Shown in pieces: positions 61,594 through 64,000 of a DNA stretch of 64,000 nucleotides. Under the pieces are notes generated by a model. That model had not been told where the DNA came from. It ran no database searches and saw only the letters and a list, made by a program, of their open reading frames with translations. The stretch is from an uncultured Lachnospiraceae bacterium. GTDB taxonomy: Bacteria; Bacillota; Clostridia; Lachnospirales; Lachnospiraceae. The stretch is taken from assembly GCA_910588875.1 (NCBI GenBank), contig CAJURT010000018.1, positions 4,923-68,922 of the forward strand. The letters run 5' to 3'. Each line of letters opens with the position of its first letter. Position 1 is the stretch's first letter. The translations under genes were made by a program, and so were the position numbers.

Positions 61594-62296
61594 CTCTCCT
61601 CCGCCCTCCAAACAGGATCAGCAGGCGCAGAAGCTGCAGCACAGAAGCTGCCACTGCCGCCACATAGGTAAGGGCAGCGGCCCCCAGGACTTTTTTGGTG
61701 TCCTCCACCTCGCCTGCCTGCAAAATCCCAATCTGCCCAAGCAGGGCAACCGCACGCCCGGAGGCATTGAATTCTACCGGCAGTGTGATAACCTGGAACA
61801 ATAGGGCCAGCACAAACATCCAGATCCCCACCTGGATAAAGGGGGTCAGCCCAATCACCAGCCCCAGAAGGATCAGGGGCCAGGACAAGGTGCTTCCCAG
61901 GTTTGCCACCGGCACAAAAGCCGCCCTCAGGCGCAGCGGGGCATATCCCACATTATCCTGGATCGCATGGCCGCATTCGTGGGCCGCCACCCCGATTGCC
62001 GACACGGAAGTGCTCCCATACACTGGTTCCGATAAATTCACGGTCTTCGTGCGCGGGTCGTAATGGTCCGTCAGCTGCCCGCCCACCGCCTGCACCGTCA
62101 CATCGTAGATCCCCTGGGAATGCAGGATCTTCCTTGCAGCCTCCGCCCCGGTCATGCCGGCCCGGCTGCGCACCCCGGAATATTTCCGGAAGGTGCCATT
62201 CACCCGGGAGGAAGCCCACATAGACAGCAGCGCGCCGGCCACCACCAAAAGGTATGTGGGGTCAAACCCATAATAACCGCCGTAGTATGGCATCAT
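61586..62296 (-). CDS. membrane zinc metallopeptidase, YugP family
   Basis: The 236-residue protein has an N-terminal membrane segment (YLLVVAGALLSMWA), the zinc motif VAAHECGHAIQDN (HExxH) and two C-terminal hydrophobic helices. It belongs to PF04298 (YugP). The family sits in this operon in many clostridia; its substrate is unknown. Confidence 0.92.
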   Translation of the reverse strand: MMPYYGGYYGFDPTYLLVVAGALLSMWASSRVNGTFRKYSGVRSRAGMTGAEAARKILHSQGIYDVTVQAVGGQLTDHYDPRTKTVNLSEPVYGSTSVSAIGVAAHECGHAIQDNVGYAPLRLRAAFVPVANLGSTLSWPLILLGLVIGLTPFIQVGIWMFVLALLFQVITLPVEFNASGRAVALLGQIGILQAGEVEDTKKVLGAAALTYVAAVAASVLQLLRLLILFGGRRRDD

Positions 62297-62300
62297 CTGA

Positions 62301-63251
62301 TCAACTCCTTCCCAGCTTTGTCCCTGCTTCTATGGCAAAGCCCCGCAAAAACGCCGCCGTATCCATCCGTTTCTTTCCTTCCAGCTGCAGGCTTGTAATA
62401 TTCAGAATCCCCCCGCCGGTCCCTACCTTAAGGCCGGATGACGAAGCAGCGAGCACCCTCCCGCATCCTTCCCGGTTTTCCCCGGCTGTGGCCTCGTCCG
62501 GCAACACATCTGCCTCCCAAAGCTTTAACATCTTCCCGCCCAGCCATGTATAGGCGCTGGGCCAGGGGGAGAGCCCCCGGATCAAACGCTCAATGGCAGC
62601 GGCATCCATGGACCAGTCTATCTCCCCCAGGGATTTGGGGATCTTTTTCACGTAAGTGGCTTCCTCATGGTTCTGGGGTATCCTCCGGAGGGTGCCCTTC
62701 TCCAGCTTATCTAAGGTGGACAAAATCAGTTCCCCTCCCAGAAGGCTCAGACGGCCGAACAGACTGCCGCCGGTCTCCTTTTTGTCCAGGCAGACCGCCC
62801 TCTTCTCCAGCATATCCCCTGTATCCATGCCCTCATCCATCATCATCGTGGTGACGCCGGCCTGGGCATCGCCGTTGATCACCGCCCACTGGATCGGTGA
62901 CGCCCCCCGGTATTTGGGAAGCAGGGAAGCGTGAATGTTCACACAGCCATAGAAAGGTACGTCCAGCAGTTCTTTAGACAGGATCTGGCCAAATGCGACT
63001 ACCACCATCACATCCGGCTTTAACTCCCTCATCTTTTGGATAAAAGCCTCTTCCCGGGCTCTCACCGGCTGGAACACCTCAAGGCCATGCTTCAGCGCCG
63101 TCTCCTTTACCGGGGACATGGCAATCCCATTCCCCCGGCCTTTGGGCTTATCCGGCTGTGTCACCACTGCCACTACCTGATGGCGGGAACTGACCAGGCT
63201 TTCCAGCACCGGAACCGAGAAATCCGGGGTTCCCATAAATACAATCCTCAT
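62301..63251 (-). CDS. fmt: methionyl-tRNA formyltransferase
   Basis: The 316-residue enzyme formylates initiator Met-tRNA. It starts MRIVFMGTPDFSVPVLESL, with the catalytic residues in CVNIHASLLPKYRGASPIQWAVINGD and MMDEGMDTGDML, and the C-terminal OB fold that binds the tRNA stem. It overlaps def by 4 bp. Its fold is shared with the QdtF-like enzyme at 5506, but its C-terminal domain is different. Confidence 0.97.
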   Translation of the reverse strand: MRIVFMGTPDFSVPVLESLVSSRHQVVAVVTQPDKPKGRGNGIAMSPVKETALKHGLEVFQPVRAREEAFIQKMRELKPDVMVVVAFGQILSKELLDVPFYGCVNIHASLLPKYRGASPIQWAVINGDAQAGVTTMMMDEGMDTGDMLEKRAVCLDKKETGGSLFGRLSLLGGELILSTLDKLEKGTLRRIPQNHEEATYVKKIPKSLGEIDWSMDAAAIERLIRGLSPWPSAYTWLGGKMLKLWEADVLPDEATAGENREGCGRVLAASSSGLKVGTGGGILNITSLQLEGKKRMDTAAFLRGFAIEAGTKLGRS

Positions 63252-63727
63252 TCTTTGTCCCCTTCCTCCTCATTATCCATCAGTTCGCCCTCCATCACAT
63301 CCACATATAACTCGCCCCGCAGATGTGCGCATTCATGGCAGATTGCCCTTGCCAGCAATTCCTCTCCTTCCAGTTCGTACTCCTGCATCTCCTCATCCCA
63401 GGCCCGTACCTTTACATAAGCCGGGCGGGTCACTATCCCGTGCTTGCCGGGGATGCTTAAGCACCCCTCCGCCTCCGTGCGGCTGCCCTTCTCCTCAAGG
63501 ATCTCCGGATTGATCAGCACATATTGGTTGCCGTCCTCCACATCAATCACGACGATCTGCTTTAAAATCCCTACCTGGGGGGCAGCCAGCCCCACGCCAT
63601 TTGCCTCGTACATCGTCTCAAACATATCTTCAATCAGCTGTCTTGTCCGCCGGTTTAACTCTTTCACCGGCTTGCATTCCTTCCTCAAAATATCATCGCC
63701 TATGGTTCTGACCTGCCTGATTGCCAT
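63248..63727 (-). CDS. def: peptide deformylase
   Basis: The 159-residue enzyme removes the formyl group from new proteins. The three PDF motifs are ANGVGLAAPQVG, EGCLSIPG and HECAHLRGELYVD, with the metal ligands Cys and two His. It is the type seen in clostridia, with a shortened C-terminus ending NEEEGDKE. It is followed directly by fmt. Confidence 0.97.
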   Translation of the reverse strand: MAIRQVRTIGDDILRKECKPVKELNRRTRQLIEDMFETMYEANGVGLAAPQVGILKQIVVIDVEDGNQYVLINPEILEEKGSRTEAEGCLSIPGKHGIVTRPAYVKVRAWDEEMQEYELEGEELLARAICHECAHLRGELYVDVMEGELMDNEEEGDKE

Positions 63728-63853
63728 ATTTGCCGATACCCCTTTTCCCCGGAAGCCTCACGGCCCCGGCATTCTTTTTGTAGCCCTTCTGCCCTGCATG
63801 CCCAAACCTGCCAAGGCCTGCCCGCAGGGACGGCTTATGGGTCCTGTTCCCGT
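63728..63853. other. leader region upstream of def
   Basis: This stretch holds the ribosome binding site of def and no other gene that I can support. The priA gene that often precedes def in Firmicutes is not here. Confidence 0.4.
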
Positions 63854-63964
63854 TCAGCTGAAATCATACTGGATTGCCAGCTGCTTACAGTCTTCCGTCT
63901 CGTCCCACCGATCCTGGACATAATTCCGGATTCTTATTAGTATATCATAATTTTCCTGTTTCAT
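63854..63964 (-). CDS. possible 36-residue peptide upstream of def
   Basis: A 36-codon frame (MKQENYDILIRIRNYVQDRW) lies in the same orientation as def, with its start among AT-rich promoter-like DNA. It has no obvious Shine-Dalgarno site. Charged and helical composition gives it a protein-like look, but a leader or chance frame is equally possible. Confidence 0.3.
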   Translation of the reverse strand: MKQENYDILIRIRNYVQDRWDETEDCKQLAIQYDFS

Positions 63965-64000
63965 ATATAAAATTTTTCTATAAATATCATTAACTTTATA

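Noticed and set aside
1..64000. CRISPR array, tRNA or rRNA genes
   Set aside because: No regularly spaced direct repeats and no tRNA or rRNA signature sequences were seen in a reading of both strands; a tRNAscan or Rfam run could still find one.

Overview
The window is a bacterial chromosome segment. The gene families and operon orders (def-fmt-yugP-rsmB-rlmN-prpC-prkC-rsgA-rpe-thiN, aspS-hisS, relA beside hemZ), Gram-positive Shine-Dalgarno sites, a fused TAXI-TRAP permease and a clostridial GlpA-like/FAD/DUF1667 trio point to Clostridia, most likely a gut Lachnospiraceae. No rRNA gene is present to place it further. Nearly everything reads on the minus strand.

Positions 1-9,500 are strongly AT-rich and hold a surface-glycan cluster. 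It has a QdtA/QdtB/QdtF set that would make dTDP-3-formamido-3,6-dideoxyhexose (Qui3NFo-type), two glycosyltransferases, a radical SAM protein, a second DegT aminotransferase and an IS110 remnant. The composition boundary falls inside one gene (8241-10946), whose GC-rich glycerophosphotransferase-like half is joined to an AT-rich six-bladed propeller half.

Positions 10.9-13.7 kb hold a TnpB-like protein with all three RuvC catalytic acids replaced, a candidate guide RNA downstream, a serine recombinase, and between them two inverted 24-bp dyad sites flanking a promoter-bearing segment. I read this as a possible recombinase-switched, nuclease-dead TnpB (TldR-like) module.

Positions 13.8-19 kb hold a two-component system split by about 2.8 kb of cargo (TetR regulator, small unknown proteins, a 26-codon holin-like type I toxin with an antisense promoter). 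A copy of the last codons of the response-regulator gene remains beside the kinase. Positions 19-30 kb are mostly housekeeping: ROK regulator, aspS, hisS, capA-like, hemZ, MBL hydrolase, relA.

Positions 30-45 kb form an acid or sugar-acid catabolic locus: TAXI-TRAP permease and binding protein, KDPG-aldolase/VOC fusion, M24-like protein, 2-hydroxyacid dehydrogenase, AroQ-like dehydratase, SDR, IolB-like isomerase, LarA-like Ni racemase, and DUF1667/FAD/GlpA-like proteins, with GntR regulators. The substrate is not evident. Positions 45.4-52.6 kb are a partial anaerobic cobalamin operon (cbiK, cbiH, cobT, cbiF, cbiP, cbiC, one unknown). Around it lie three copies of a 240-280 bp long-hairpin element with a conserved core and ends but different, self-complementary arms. 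Positions 53.3-63.7 kb are an ECF S component and the conserved translation, GTPase and Ser/Thr-kinase operon.
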